A stretch of 64,000 bases of DNA. Origin: Variovorax sp. Root473 (GTDB lineage: Bacteria; Pseudomonadota; Gammaproteobacteria; Burkholderiales; Burkholderiaceae_C). The translations under genes were made by a program, and so were the position numbers. Below the pieces are notes generated by a model. It saw nothing but the letters and a program-made list of their open reading frames with translations, was not told the origin of the DNA and made no database searches. This document shows positions 25,823 through 34,965 of this stretch, piece after piece; the first letter of the stretch is position 1, and each line of letters starts with the position of its first letter. The stretch lies in the NCBI RefSeq assembly GCF_001426505.1, contig NZ_LMEV01000002.1, positions 307,534-371,533 on the forward strand, read 5' to 3'.

Positions 25823-27365
25823 GGACACTGCTCCCTGCGCTCACGATGGCTTGCATGATGCGTTCCTGCGAAGCCTCGGCGGCCGTGAATTCGGCGACGA
25901 AGCGTCCCTCGTTCATCACGTAGATGCGGTCGCACATGCCGAGCAGCTCGGGCAGTTCGGAAGAAATCATGAGAATGCCTTTGCCCTCGTTCGCGAGCTG
26001 GTCGATGATGGTGTAGATCTCGTACTTGGCGCCCACGTCGATGCCGCGCGTGGGTTCGTCCAGGATCAGCAGTTCGGGTTGGGTGAAGAGCCACTTGCTC
26101 AGCACCACCTTCTGCTGGTTGCCGCCCGACAGGTTGACCACCAGCTGCTCGACGCCCGAGCAGCGGATGTTCAGCGCCTTCCTGTAGTCGTTGGCGACCT
26201 TGAATTCGCGGCCGTCGTCGATCACCGCGCGTTCGGAAATCGCATCGAGGTTCGCGAGGCTGATGTTCTTGCGGATGCCCTCCTCCAGCACCAGCCCGAG
26301 GCCCTTGCGGTCTTCGGTGACGTAGGCGATGCCGTGGTCGATGGCCTTGCGCACCGTGCTCACGTCCACGGGCTGGCCATGCATGAGCACCGTGCCGCTG
26401 ATGCGTTGCCCGTACGACTTGCCGAACACGCTCATCGCCAGTTCGGTGCGCCCTGCGCCCATGAGGCCCGCGATGCCGACGATCTCGCCCTGGCGCACCT
26501 GCAGGTTCACGCCCTTGATCTGCTCCCGGTCGGCATGCAGCGCGTGATGCACGCGCCAGTCGCGCACCTCGAACACCGTCTCTCCGATCTTCGGCGAGCG
26601 CTGCGGGTAGCGGTGCTCCATGTCGCGCCCGACCATGCCGCGGATGATGCGGTCTTCGCTGATCGGCTCGCTGCGGCAATCGATCGTTTCCACCGTCGCG
26701 CCGTCGCGCAGCACGGTGACCGAGTCGGCCACCTTGGCGATCTCGTTGAGCTTGTGCGAGATGAGGATCGAGGCGATGCCCTGGCGCTTCAGCTCCAGCA
26801 GCAGCATCAGCAGCGCGTCGCTGTCGTTCTCGTTGAGGCTCGCGGTGGGCTCGTCGAGGATGAGGAGCTTCACCTCCTTGGCCAGTGCCTTCGCAATTTC
26901 CACCAGCTGCTGCTTGCCGACGCCCAGGTCGGTCACCAGCGTGGTGGGCAACTCTTTCAGGCCCACCTTGGCGAGCAGCTCGCGCGTCTTCGCATAGGCG
27001 GCGAACCAGTCGATCACGCCGCCGCGCGCGATCTCGTTGCCGAGGAACAGGTTCTCGGCAATCGAGAGCAGCGGCACCAGCGCGAGCTCCTGGTGAATGA
27101 TGATGATGCCGAGTTTCTCGCTGTCGGCGATCGTCTTGAAGCGGCGCAGCTCGCCCTCGAAATGGATCTCGCCGCTGTACGAGTCGCACGGGTAGACGCC
27201 GCTCAGCACCTTCATGAGCGTCGACTTGCCCGCGCCGTTCTCGCCGACCACCGCGTGGATCTCCCCCGCGCGCACGGCGAGGTTGACGTTGCTGAGCGCC
27301 TTCACGCCCGGGAACGTCTTGGTGATCCCGCGCATCTCGAGGATCGTGCGTTCGCCTTCCTTCAC
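25809..27365 (-). CDS. mmsA: Multiple-monosaccharide ABC transporter ATP-binding protein (MmsA/GguA type)
   Basis: The 518-residue double ATPase has first Walker [10 protein letters not shown], the block [10 protein letters not shown] and second-domain signature [15 protein letters not shown]. These match the GguA/MmsA group that pairs with ChvE. The start is a GTG overlapping the chvE stop (GTGA). It energises uptake of several aldoses. Two separate double ATPases in one operon (this and the YtfR-like one) show that the operon holds two full importers. Confidence 0.88.
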   Translation of the reverse strand: MKEGERTILEMRGITKTFPGVKALSNVNLAVRAGEIHAVVGENGAGKSTLMKVLSGVYPCDSYSGEIHFEGELRRFKTIADSEKLGIIIIHQELALVPLLSIAENLFLGNEIARGGVIDWFAAYAKTRELLAKVGLKELPTTLVTDLGVGKQQLVEIAKALAKEVKLLILDEPTASLNENDSDALLMLLLELKRQGIASILISHKLNEIAKVADSVTVLRDGATVETIDCRSEPISEDRIIRGMVGRDMEHRYPQRSPKIGETVFEVRDWRVHHALHADREQIKGVNLQVRQGEIVGIAGLMGAGRTELAMSVFGKSYGQRISGTVLMHGQPVDVSTVRKAIDHGIAYVTEDRKGLGLVLEEGIRKNISLANLDAISERAVIDDGREFKVANDYRKALNIRCSGVEQLVVNLSGGNQQKVVLSKWLFTQPELLILDEPTRGIDVGAKYEIYTIIDQLANEGKGILMISSELPELLGMCDRIYVMNEGRFVAEFTAAEASQERIMQAIVSAGSSVHVAA

Positions 27366-28432
27366 TTGACCTGGCTTTCCTTGTAGTAGCCGCTGTCTAC
27401 CAGCACCTGCTTCCAGTTGGAACCGTCCACGCTCACCGGCTTGAGCAGGTACGAAGGCACGACCTTGATGCCGTTGTTGTAGGTCTTGGTGTCGTTCACC
27501 TCGGGCGTCTTGCCCGAGAGCATGGCGTCGACCATCGCCACCGTCACCTTGGCCAGCTCGCGCGTGTCCTTGAACACGGTGGAGCTTTGCTCCTTGCGAA
27601 GGATCGACTTGACCGACGGAATCTCCGCGTCCTGTCCCGACACCACCGGCATCGGCTGCGAACCCGAGCCGTAGCCCACGCCCTTGAGCGACGACAGGAT
27701 GCCGATCGACAGGCCGTCGTACGGCGACAGCACCGCATCGACGCGGTCCTTCGTGTAGTAGGCCGACAGCAGGTTGTCCATGCGCGCCTGCGCCACCGCG
27801 CCGTCCCAGCGCAGCGTGCCGACCTTGTCCATGCCCATCTGCTTGCTGCGCACCACGAGCTTGCCGCTCTTGATGTACGGGTCCAGCACCGACATCGCGC
27901 CGTTGTAGAAGAAGAAGGCGTTGTTGTCGTCGGGCGAGCCGCCGAACAGCTCGATGTTGAACGGACCCTTGCCGCTCTTCAGGCCCAGCGCCGCCTCGAT
28001 CGATTGCGCCTGCAGCACGCCGACCTGGAAGTTGTCGAAGGTCGCGTAGTAGTCGACGTTCTTCGAGCCCTTGATGAGCCGGTCATAGGCGATGACCTTC
28101 ACGCCCTTGTCAGCGGCCTTCTGCAGCACGTCGGACAGCGTGGTGCCGTCGATGGCCGCGATGACCAGCACCTTCGAGCCCTTGGTCACCATGTTCTCGA
28201 TCTGCGCGAGCTGGTTGGGAATGTCGTCGTCGGCGTACTGCAGGTCGGTCTTGTAGCCCTTGTCCTTGAAGTACTTGACCATGTTCGCGCCGTCGGCGAT
28301 CCAGCGCGCCGACGACTTGGTGGGCATCGAGATGGCGATGAGGCCCTTGTCCTGCGCATGCGCCAGCGGCGTGAAGCCGACGACGGCAAAGGCGAGGCCC
28401 GCGAGCGAGGCTTTGAGGAAGTTGCGTTTCAT
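27362..28432 (-). CDS. chvE: Sugar-binding periplasmic protein ChvE
   Basis: The 356-residue protein has a signal peptide cleaved about at PLAHAQD. It begins [19 protein letters not shown] and contains [20 protein letters not shown] and [15 protein letters not shown], hallmarks of ChvE-like proteins. ChvE binds several aldoses (arabinose, galactose, glucose, xylose) and hands them to GguAB (MmsAB). In Agrobacterium it also signals to VirA and is controlled by the LysR protein GbpR; a GbpR-like gene is at 31086-32045. It is coupled to mmsA by overlapping stop and start codons. Confidence 0.9.
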   Translation of the reverse strand: MKRNFLKASLAGLAFAVVGFTPLAHAQDKGLIAISMPTKSSARWIADGANMVKYFKDKGYKTDLQYADDDIPNQLAQIENMVTKGSKVLVIAAIDGTTLSDVLQKAADKGVKVIAYDRLIKGSKNVDYYATFDNFQVGVLQAQSIEAALGLKSGKGPFNIELFGGSPDDNNAFFFYNGAMSVLDPYIKSGKLVVRSKQMGMDKVGTLRWDGAVAQARMDNLLSAYYTKDRVDAVLSPYDGLSIGILSSLKGVGYGSGSQPMPVVSGQDAEIPSVKSILRKEQSSTVFKDTRELAKVTVAMVDAMLSGKTPEVNDTKTYNNGIKVVPSYLLKPVSVDGSNWKQVLVDSGYYKESQVK

Positions 28433-28444
28433 GTCGGTCGGCTC

Positions 28445-29410
28445 TCAGTACTTGCGGTTGGGAAACTCTTTGGCCGCGACTTCCATGGGGAAGATGCCTT
28501 CTTCGGTCACGATGCGCTTGGGCAGCGGCTTGCCGGCCTTGATGTCCTTCACCGCCTGCATGAGCTGCGGCCCGAGCAGCGGGCTGCATTCCACCGACAC
28601 GTTGAGCTTGCCGGCGATCATGGCTTCGAAGGCGCCCTTCACCCCGTCGATGGAGATGATGGTGATGTCCTTCGCGGGCTTCAGGCCGGCTTCTTCGATC
28701 GCCTGGATCGCGCCGATGGCCATGTCGTCGTTGTGCGCGTAGAGCACGTTGATCTTCTTGCCCTCGGCCTTCAGGAAGGCTTCCATCACTTCCTTGCCCT
28801 TGGCGCGCGTGAAGTCGCCGGTCTGCGAGCGGGTGATCTTGAACTTCGGGTCGGCCTTGATGATTTCCTCGAAGCCCTTCTTGCGGTCGATGGCCGGGGC
28901 GGAGCCCACGGTGCCCTGCAGCTCGACGATGTTCACGTCGCCCTTCTGGTCCTTCATCTTCTCGACCAGCCAGCGGCCGGCCTTGCGGCCTTCTTCGGTG
29001 AAATCGGAGCCCATGAAGGTCACGTAGAGCGAGTCGTCCTTGGTGCTCACGGAACGGTCGGTCAGCACCACCGGAATCTTCGCGGCCTTGGCTTCGCGCA
29101 GCACGGTTTCCCAGCCCGACTCGACCACGGGCGAGAACGCGATCACGTCGACCTTCTGCGCGATGTACGAGCGGATCGCCTTGATCTGGTTTTCCTGCTT
29201 TTGCTGTGCGTCGGAGAACTTGAGCTCGATGCCCGCCTCCTTGGCCGAGGACTTGATCGACTCGGTGTTCGCGGTGCGCCATTCGCTTTCGGCGCCCACC
29301 TGCGCGAAGCCGAGCACGAGCTTTTTCTGCGCAAAAGCGGACACGGGCAGCAGGCTGCCCAGGGCTGCGGCGGCGAGCGCGGTGTTGAGGGTGCGGCGAT
29401 TCATGGTCAT
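28445..29410 (-). CDS. Sugar-binding periplasmic protein, YtfQ-like
   Basis: The 321-residue substrate-binding protein has a signal peptide ending near VSAFAQK. Its core (GFAQVGAESEWRTANTESIK, TDRSVSTKDDSLYVTFMGSD) resembles E. coli YtfQ, the galactofuranose-binding protein. It should serve the YtfR/YtfT/YjfF-like importer encoded further downstream, with the ChvE-MmsAB genes inserted between. The ATG at 29410 follows AAGGAG at normal distance. It is separated by 62 bp from the aldehyde dehydrogenase gene upstream on the same strand. Confidence 0.85.
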   Translation of the reverse strand: MTMNRRTLNTALAAAALGSLLPVSAFAQKKLVLGFAQVGAESEWRTANTESIKSSAKEAGIELKFSDAQQKQENQIKAIRSYIAQKVDVIAFSPVVESGWETVLREAKAAKIPVVLTDRSVSTKDDSLYVTFMGSDFTEEGRKAGRWLVEKMKDQKGDVNIVELQGTVGSAPAIDRKKGFEEIIKADPKFKITRSQTGDFTRAKGKEVMEAFLKAEGKKINVLYAHNDDMAIGAIQAIEEAGLKPAKDITIISIDGVKGAFEAMIAGKLNVSVECSPLLGPQLMQAVKDIKAGKPLPKRIVTEEGIFPMEVAAKEFPNRKY

Positions 29411-29472
29411 GGTTGTCTCCTTCTGTTGACTTGCTTTTGGGAACCGTTCGAAAAAAACGCGTGGCTTTCGGC

Positions 29473-30939
29473 TCAGGCCAGCATGTAGCCGGTCTTGACC
29501 GTCGTGTAGAACTCCGCGGCGTGGCGCCCTTGTTCGCGCGGCCCGTAGCCCGACCCCTTGCGGCCGCCGAAGGGCGCATGAAAGTCCACCCCCGCGGTCG
29601 GCAGATTGACCATCGTCATGCCGACCACGGCATGGCGCCTGAAGTGCATCGCGTGCTTGAGCGAATTGGTGCAGATGCCCGCGCACAGGCCGAAGGGCGT
29701 GTCGTTGCACAGTGCGAGCGCTTCGTCGTAGTCGCCGGCGCGCAGCACGCAGGCCAGCGGCCCGAAGATCTCTTCGCGCGCGATGCGGTGTTCGGGTTGG
29801 GCCAGGAAGAGCGCGGGGCTCATGTAGTGGCCGGCGGTGGCGCGCTGCAGCGCCTCGCCGCCCCATACATGCTCAGCCCCCTCTTCGCGCGCGATGTCGA
29901 TCCACGCGAGGTTCTGCGCCAGCCGCTCGGCATCGGCCACGGGACCGATGTCGATGCCGCGCTCCAGCGCGTGGCCGATCTTCAATGTCTTCAGGCGCTG
30001 GCGCAGCTGCGCCACGAAGGCGTCGTGCACGGCGGCCTCGACGATGAGGCGGCTCGATGCCGTGCAGCGCTGGCCGTTGGAAAAGTAGGCGCCCTGCACC
30101 GCGCAATCGACGGCGCGGTCGAGATCGGCATCGGCCAGCACCACCAGCGCGTTCTTGCCGCCCATCTCCAGCTGCACCTTGGCGCGCCGTGCGGCCGCGG
30201 CCTGCAGCACGCGTTCGCCATTGGCGGCCGAGCCGGTGAAGCTCAGCGCATCGACCAGCGCGCTATCGACCAGCGCCTGGCCGGCTTCGCGGCCGCTGCC
30301 CATCACGAGGTTGAACACGCCCGCCGGCAGCGTCGCGCGGCTGATGATGTCGGTGAGCGCCCAGCCGCAGGCCGGCACCAGTTCGGCCGGTTTGAAGACC
30401 ACGCTGTTGCCGTGCGCCAGCGCCGCGGCAATCTTCGAGGCCGGCACCGCGAAAGGCGTGTTCCACGGCGTGATGAGGCCCACCACGCCGACCGGCTCGC
30501 GCGTCACGTCGACCTGCACGCCGGCACGCACCGAGGCCACGTTCTCGCTGCCGCCGCCGCCTGCACCGCCACGGAGGGCCTCGCCCGCGAAGAACTTGAA
30601 GATCTGGCCGGCACGGGCCACCTCGGCCACGGCCTCGGGCAGTGTCTTGCCGACCTCGCGCGCCAGCAGCAGGCCCAGGTCGTCCTTGCGTGCGAGCAGT
30701 TCGGCGCCGATGCGGTCGAGCACGTCGGCGCGCCGCTGCGGCGTGCTGTGGCTCCAGTGCACGAAGGCCTCGGTGGCCGCACGGATCGCCAGCTCGACCT
30801 GGCGCCGGTCGGCACGGGCGTACTCGGCCACCACTTCGCTGGTGTCGGATGGGTTGACGCTGACACCCGTGGTCGCGCTGGTTTCCCAACGGCCGTTGAT
30901 GTACTGGCGCACGCTCTGCCGAAGCTCGCCGTGGATCAC
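29473..30939 (-). CDS. Alpha-ketoglutarate semialdehyde dehydrogenase (aldehyde dehydrogenase family)
   Basis: The 488-residue NAD(P)-dependent aldehyde dehydrogenase has the catalytic C292 (NGQRCTAS) and E258 (LEMGG). In this operon the fitting reaction is oxidation of 2,5-dioxopentanoate to 2-oxoglutarate, the last step of non-phosphorylative arabinose breakdown. Sequence alone cannot exclude another semialdehyde or benzaldehyde substrate. The start is a GTG at 30939, since no ATG fits. It is the first gene of the ten-gene run that ends at 18323 and is divergent from a GbpR-like LysR gene. Confidence 0.85.
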   Translation of the reverse strand: MIHGELRQSVRQYINGRWETSATTGVSVNPSDTSEVVAEYARADRRQVELAIRAATEAFVHWSHSTPQRRADVLDRIGAELLARKDDLGLLLAREVGKTLPEAVAEVARAGQIFKFFAGEALRGGAGGGGSENVASVRAGVQVDVTREPVGVVGLITPWNTPFAVPASKIAAALAHGNSVVFKPAELVPACGWALTDIISRATLPAGVFNLVMGSGREAGQALVDSALVDALSFTGSAANGERVLQAAAARRAKVQLEMGGKNALVVLADADLDRAVDCAVQGAYFSNGQRCTASSRLIVEAAVHDAFVAQLRQRLKTLKIGHALERGIDIGPVADAERLAQNLAWIDIAREEGAEHVWGGEALQRATAGHYMSPALFLAQPEHRIAREEIFGPLACVLRAGDYDEALALCNDTPFGLCAGICTNSLKHAMHFRRHAVVGMTMVNLPTAGVDFHAPFGGRKGSGYGPREQGRHAAEFYTTVKTGYMLA

Positions 30940-30995
30940 CGTGGCGCTGCCTTGTCTCTGTTGTGATGGACTGGGGCGGAAGTCTAGAAACGATT

Positions 30996-31040
30996 TCGAT
31001 ATCGATCCAATCGTTTTTTAGACAAAATGCATATCAATCG
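30996..31040. promoter_or_regulatory. Probable operator region of the arabinose operon (ATATCAATCG and TCGATATCGA)
   Basis: In the 146-bp gap between the aldehyde dehydrogenase gene and the divergent LysR gene lie the palindrome TCGATATCGA (30996-31005) and the decamer ATATCAATCG (31031-31040). The same decamer occurs in the other divergent promoter at 32862-32871. The bases around (CAATCGTTTTTTAGACAAAATGC) are AT-rich, as in a promoter. This fits control by the adjacent regulator. Confidence 0.55.
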
Positions 31041-31085
31041 GTGGATTCTGGAAAACCCCGTCAGACCTTCGTTCGCACCTTCTTC

Positions 31086-32045
31086 ATGAACACCTACAAC
31101 CACTGGTTCATCCGCGCCCGCCTCAAGACCCGCCAGCTGCTGTTGCTGGTGGCGCTGGCCGAGGAAGGCAACATCCACCGCGCGGCGCAAGTGCTCAACA
31201 TGACGCAGCCCGCCGCGTCGAAACTGCTGAAGGACCTGGAAGACGTGCTCGAGGTGCCGCTGTTCGAGCGGCTGCCGCGCGGCATGCGCCCCACCTGGTA
31301 CGGCGAAACCATGATCCGACACGCCCGCGTGGCGCTGGCCAGCCTGAACCAGGCGCACGACGAGCTCACCGCACTGAAGGCCGGGCGCTTCGGCCAGGTG
31401 AACGTGGGCGCCATCACCGCGCCGGGCCTCACGCTCATGCCGCCGGCCGTGGCGATGGTCAAGCGCGAGCAGCCCGACCTGCGCGTGTCGCTGGAGATCG
31501 AGACCAGCGCGGTGCTGATGGAACGCCTGGCGCAGGGCAAGCTCGACATCCTCGTGGCGCGGCTGTTCGCCGAGCACGACAAATCACAGCTGCGCTACGA
31601 GGCCCTGGCCGAAGAACCGGTCTGCGCGCTGGTGCGCCCGGGCCATCCGCTGCTGGGCATGAGCGGCCTCACGCTGCGCGACGTGGTGGGCGCCGGCTGG
31701 ATCGTGCCGCCCGCGGGCAGCGTGCTGCGCCACCGCTTCGAGCTGATGTTCCAGGAGGAAGGCCTCGCGCCGCCGGCCAACATCATCGAGAGCCCGGCGC
31801 TGCTGTTCATCACGCGCATGCTGCAGCAGAGCGACATGGTGGCCGTGCTCGCGAGCGACGTGGCGCGCTACTACGCGGCGCACGGCATCGTGTCGCTGCT
31901 GCCGCTGGACATGCCCTGCCACATGGACGCCTTCGGCATCATCACGCGCACCGACAGGCTGCTGTCGCCGGCCGCGAAGGTGATGATGAAGGCGCTGAAG
32001 ACTGCCAGCATGAGCGTCTACGGACGCAAGCTCGAGATGGACTGA
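31086..32045 (+). CDS. LysR-family regulator, GbpR-like
   Basis: The 319-residue regulator has an N-terminal winged helix-turn-helix (GNIHRAAQVLNMTQPAASKL) and a LysR substrate domain. The start MNTYNHWFIRARLKTRQLLL and the run FERLPRGMRPTWYGE resemble GbpR, which controls chvE in Agrobacterium and Azospirillum in response to sugars. An upstream in-frame ATG (30963) would run through the promoter and was not used. It is divergent from the ten-gene arabinose operon, and its stop abuts that of the SDR gene with no spacing. Confidence 0.85.
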   Translation: MNTYNHWFIRARLKTRQLLLLVALAEEGNIHRAAQVLNMTQPAASKLLKDLEDVLEVPLFERLPRGMRPTWYGETMIRHARVALASLNQAHDELTALKAGRFGQVNVGAITAPGLTLMPPAVAMVKREQPDLRVSLEIETSAVLMERLAQGKLDILVARLFAEHDKSQLRYEALAEEPVCALVRPGHPLLGMSGLTLRDVVGAGWIVPPAGSVLRHRFELMFQEEGLAPPANIIESPALLFITRMLQQSDMVAVLASDVARYYAAHGIVSLLPLDMPCHMDAFGIITRTDRLLSPAAKVMMKALKTASMSVYGRKLEMD

Positions 32046-32846
32046 TCAGGTCCAGCCGGCGTCCACGGTGAACTCCTGCGCGGTACACATCTTCGCGTCG
32101 TCCGACGCCAGGAACAGCACCATGCGCGCGATGTCTTCGGGCATCAGCTTGTCGGGCAGGCACTGGTTGCGGTGCAGCGCCTTCTCGCCCTCGTCGTCGA
32201 GCCACAGCTTGACCTGCCGCTCGGTCATCACCCAGCCGGGTGACACGGTGTTGATGCGGATGCGCTCGCGGCCCAGCTCCACGGCGAGCCCGCGCGTGAG
32301 GCCGTTCACCGACGACTTCGCGATCGCGTAGCAGGGGTAGCCCGAGCCCTTGGTCTGCCAGCCCGTGGAACCGAGGTTGATCACCGAGCCGAAGCCCAGG
32401 CGCTTCATGCCCGGCACCACCGACTGGATCGCGAACAGCGCGGGCCGCTCGTTGATGGCCATGCGGTTGTCGTAGTAGTCGGGCGTGACCGATTCGAGCG
32501 TGTGGCGGTCGTCGCTCGCCACGTTGTTGACCAGCACCGCAAAGTCGCCGAGTTCGGCGGCCGCGTCGGCCATGGCCTGCTGCAACGCGCCGATGTCGCG
32601 CACGTCGCAGGCGCGCCACCACGGCGCGGCATGACCGTCCTCGGCGATCTGCTTGGCGAGTGCAGCACTGGCACCTTCGGCAACATCGATGAAGGCCACG
32701 CGCGCGCCCTGCGCCGCGAAAGCAGCGACGATGGCGGCGCCGATGCCGCTGCCGCCGCCGGTGACGAACACGGTACGGTTCTTCAGGCTGGGATGGATGG
32801 AAAGCTGGGGGGAATTCAAGGAAAAGGTCTCCAGGGTGCCTCTCAT
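32046..32846 (-). CDS. Sugar 1-dehydrogenase, SDR family (L-arabinose/D-galactose 1-dehydrogenase-like)
   Basis: The 266-residue SDR has the cofactor motif TGGGSGIG (29-36) and the catalytic Ser, Tyr and Lys in NLGSTGWQTKG and PCYAIAKSS. It resembles bacterial galactose and arabinose 1-dehydrogenases, which oxidise the pyranose to the 1,5- or 1,4-lactone with NAD(P). That is the first reaction of the pathway whose later enzymes are encoded next to it. It is divergent from the lactonase gene (32955), sharing a promoter region with two symmetric motifs. Exact sugar preference is inferred from context. Confidence 0.8.
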   Translation of the reverse strand: MRGTLETFSLNSPQLSIHPSLKNRTVFVTGGGSGIGAAIVAAFAAQGARVAFIDVAEGASAALAKQIAEDGHAAPWWRACDVRDIGALQQAMADAAAELGDFAVLVNNVASDDRHTLESVTPDYYDNRMAINERPALFAIQSVVPGMKRLGFGSVINLGSTGWQTKGSGYPCYAIAKSSVNGLTRGLAVELGRERIRINTVSPGWVMTERQVKLWLDDEGEKALHRNQCLPDKLMPEDIARMVLFLASDDAKMCTAQEFTVDAGWT

Positions 32847-32861
32847 GACATTGCAAATTCA

Positions 32862-32912
32862 ATATCAATCGATGCCGTTATTTTCAGTTTCAGTTATCAA
32901 TATGCCTTGATA
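32862..32912. promoter_or_regulatory. Probable operator region between sugar dehydrogenase and lactonase genes
   Basis: The decamer ATATCAATCG (32862-32871) repeats exactly the one at 31031-31040. Just beyond is a perfect inverted repeat TATCAA-TATGCC-TTGATA (32895-32912). Both sit in the 108-bp divergent gap. They suggest that the dehydrogenase, the lactonase and the ten-gene operon answer to the same LysR-type protein. Confidence 0.6.
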
Positions 32913-32954
32913 CGATCCGCCGCGTCAAGGCGACATGACATTCCGAAAGAACAA

Positions 32955-33899
32955 ATGACCATGCAAGAGACAAGCGCCCCTTCTTCGCCGCTCGCAGCCC
33001 CCCGCGTGCTCGGCACCCCCGAATGCCTCTGGCCCGCCGCCGCCGACCTCGGCGAAGGCACGCTGTGGTCGGTGCGCGAACAGGCGCTGTACTGGATCGA
33101 CATCCTGCAGCCGCGCCTGTTCCGCTACGACCCGGCCAGCGGGGCGCAGCGCACCTGGCACTTCGACGAAGAGATCACCGCCATCGCCGAGCGCGCGTCG
33201 GCGCCGGGCCTGTTCCTCACGCTGCGCCGCGGCTTCGCGCTCTTCGACACCACCGCGCCCGGCGACACCGCGAAGCCGCGCTACCTGCATCAGCCCGAAC
33301 CCGAGCGCATCAACAACCGCTTCAACGACGGCAAGTGCGACAGCCGCGGCCGCTTCTGGGCCGGCAGCATGGACTTCGACTGCAAGGCGCCCACCGGCGC
33401 GCTCTACCGCTTCGACGCCGACGGCCAGTGCACGCGGCACGACGACGGCTTCGAGGTGACCAACGGCCCGACATGGTCGGGCGACGGCCGCACCCTGTAC
33501 TTCAACAACACGGCGATCAACCTGCTGTACGCCTACGACTTCGACATGGACGCCGGTGCGGTGTCGAACAAGCGCGTGTGGCACCGCTTCCCGAAGGGCG
33601 ACGGCCTGCCCGACGGCATGACCACCGACGCGGCCGGCCGGTTGTGGATCGCGCATTGGGACGGCGCGTGCGTCACCTGCCACGACCCCGTGAGCGCCGC
33701 CGAGCTGTGCCGCATCGCGCTGCCCGCGAGCAACGTGACCGATTGCGCCTTCGGCGGTGCCGATATGCAGACGCTCTACATCACGACGGCGCGCAACAGC
33801 CGCACCGAAGCCCAGCTGCAGGAAGAGCCGCTGGCCGGTGGGCTCTTCTCGGTGCGCATCGACAGCCCGGGCGTGCCCGCGGCGCTGTTCGCAGGCTGA
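32955..33899 (+). CDS. Sugar lactonase, SMP-30/gluconolactonase family (L-arabinolactonase-like)
   Basis: The 314-residue beta-propeller hydrolase has the family metal ligands visible in LGEGTLW (Glu), INNRFNDGK and VTNGPTWS (Asn) and LPDGMTTD (Asp). It would open L-arabino-lactone or galactono-lactone to the aldonic acid, the step between the SDR and the IlvD-family dehydratase. Two ATGs compete (32955 and 32961); I used the first. The ribosome site is weak (GAAAGAA). It converges on the aldose epimerase gene with 13 bp between the stops. Confidence 0.87.
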   Translation: MTMQETSAPSSPLAAPRVLGTPECLWPAAADLGEGTLWSVREQALYWIDILQPRLFRYDPASGAQRTWHFDEEITAIAERASAPGLFLTLRRGFALFDTTAPGDTAKPRYLHQPEPERINNRFNDGKCDSRGRFWAGSMDFDCKAPTGALYRFDADGQCTRHDDGFEVTNGPTWSGDGRTLYFNNTAINLLYAYDFDMDAGAVSNKRVWHRFPKGDGLPDGMTTDAAGRLWIAHWDGACVTCHDPVSAAELCRIALPASNVTDCAFGGADMQTLYITTARNSRTEAQLQEEPLAGGLFSVRIDSPGVPAALFAG

Positions 33900-33912
33900 G
33901 CCGGCGCGCGCT

Positions 33913-34965
33913 TCAGCAAATGCTGAAGCGGTGCTCGGTCGTGCTGGCGAACACCTCGCCCGGCCGCAGCACGGTCGACGGAAACGCCGGCTGGTTCGGC
34001 GCATCGGGGAAGTGCTGCGTCTCCAGGCACAGGCCGTCGCCCTGGCGCAGGCTCGCGCCGCCGCTGCCGAGCAGGCTGCCATCGAGAAAGTTGCCCGAAT
34101 AGAACTGCACGCCGGGCTCCGTGGTGTGCACGTCCATCACGCGACCCGAGGCTTCGTGGGCGAGGCGCGCGGCCAGCGCGAGTCCCGCGCCGTTGCGATC
34201 GAGCACCCAGTTGTGGTCGTAGCCATGCGCACGCAGCAGCTGCGCGTGGTCTTCGCGGATGCGCTGGCCGATGCGTGTCGGCGTGCGGAAATCGAAAGGC
34301 GTGCCGGCCACGTCGTCGAGTCCGAGCGGGATCAACGTGGCATCCACCGGGCAGTAGCAGCTCGCGGGAAGCGTCAGCACGTGGTCCATGACCGAACCCG
34401 ATCCCGCGAGGTTGAAGTAGTCGTGGTGGCTCAGGTTGAGCACCGTCGCCCGGTCGGTCGTGGCGCGGTAGTCGATGCGCCAGGTGTTGGCCGTGGCGCC
34501 CAATGTATAGCGCACCGTCAGCTGCACTTCGCCGGGATAGCCTTCTTCGCCGTCGACGCTGGTGTAGCGCAGTTCGAGGGTGAGCTCATCAGGCACGGGC
34601 ACGATTTCCCAGTAGCGCTTGCCGAAGCCCGTGGCGCCGCCGTGCAGCGTGTTCACGCCGTCGTTCAGGCCCAGCTGATGAGCAGTGCCGTCGAGCGTGA
34701 AGTGGCCCGCGGCAATGCGGTTCGCGTAGCGGCCGACGATCGTGCCGAAGTGCGGATGCGGCTTGAGGTAGTCATCCAGCGACGGCAACCCCAGCACCAC
34801 GTTCGCGCTGCGCCCCTGTCGATCGGGCACGTGCAGCGCGGTGACGATGCCGCCCAGGTTGATGGCGCTCAGGCGCAGGCCGTGGCCGTTGTCGAGCGTG
34901 TATTCGGTGACGGGCCGGCCGTCGGGCATGGGGCCGAAGGGGCGCGAAGTGAGAGGCTGGGTCAT
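33913..34965 (-). CDS. galM: Aldose 1-epimerase (galactose mutarotase family)
   Basis: The 350-residue epimerase interconverts alpha and beta anomers of aldoses. The catalytic His is seen in NLSHHDYFNL and the catalytic Glu in CLETQHFPDAPNQPAF; the start GRYANRIAAGHF is also typical. It helps the sugar 1-dehydrogenase, which needs the beta form, and the location beside the lactonase fits that. It is, however, coupled by an ATGA overlap to the alpha/beta hydrolase gene of the CapA-MurF operon upstream. It is therefore probably transcribed with that operon rather than with the sugar genes. Confidence 0.9.
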   Translation of the reverse strand: MTQPLTSRPFGPMPDGRPVTEYTLDNGHGLRLSAINLGGIVTALHVPDRQGRSANVVLGLPSLDDYLKPHPHFGTIVGRYANRIAAGHFTLDGTAHQLGLNDGVNTLHGGATGFGKRYWEIVPVPDELTLELRYTSVDGEEGYPGEVQLTVRYTLGATANTWRIDYRATTDRATVLNLSHHDYFNLAGSGSVMDHVLTLPASCYCPVDATLIPLGLDDVAGTPFDFRTPTRIGQRIREDHAQLLRAHGYDHNWVLDRNGAGLALAARLAHEASGRVMDVHTTEPGVQFYSGNFLDGSLLGSGGASLRQGDGLCLETQHFPDAPNQPAFPSTVLRPGEVFASTTEHRFSIC

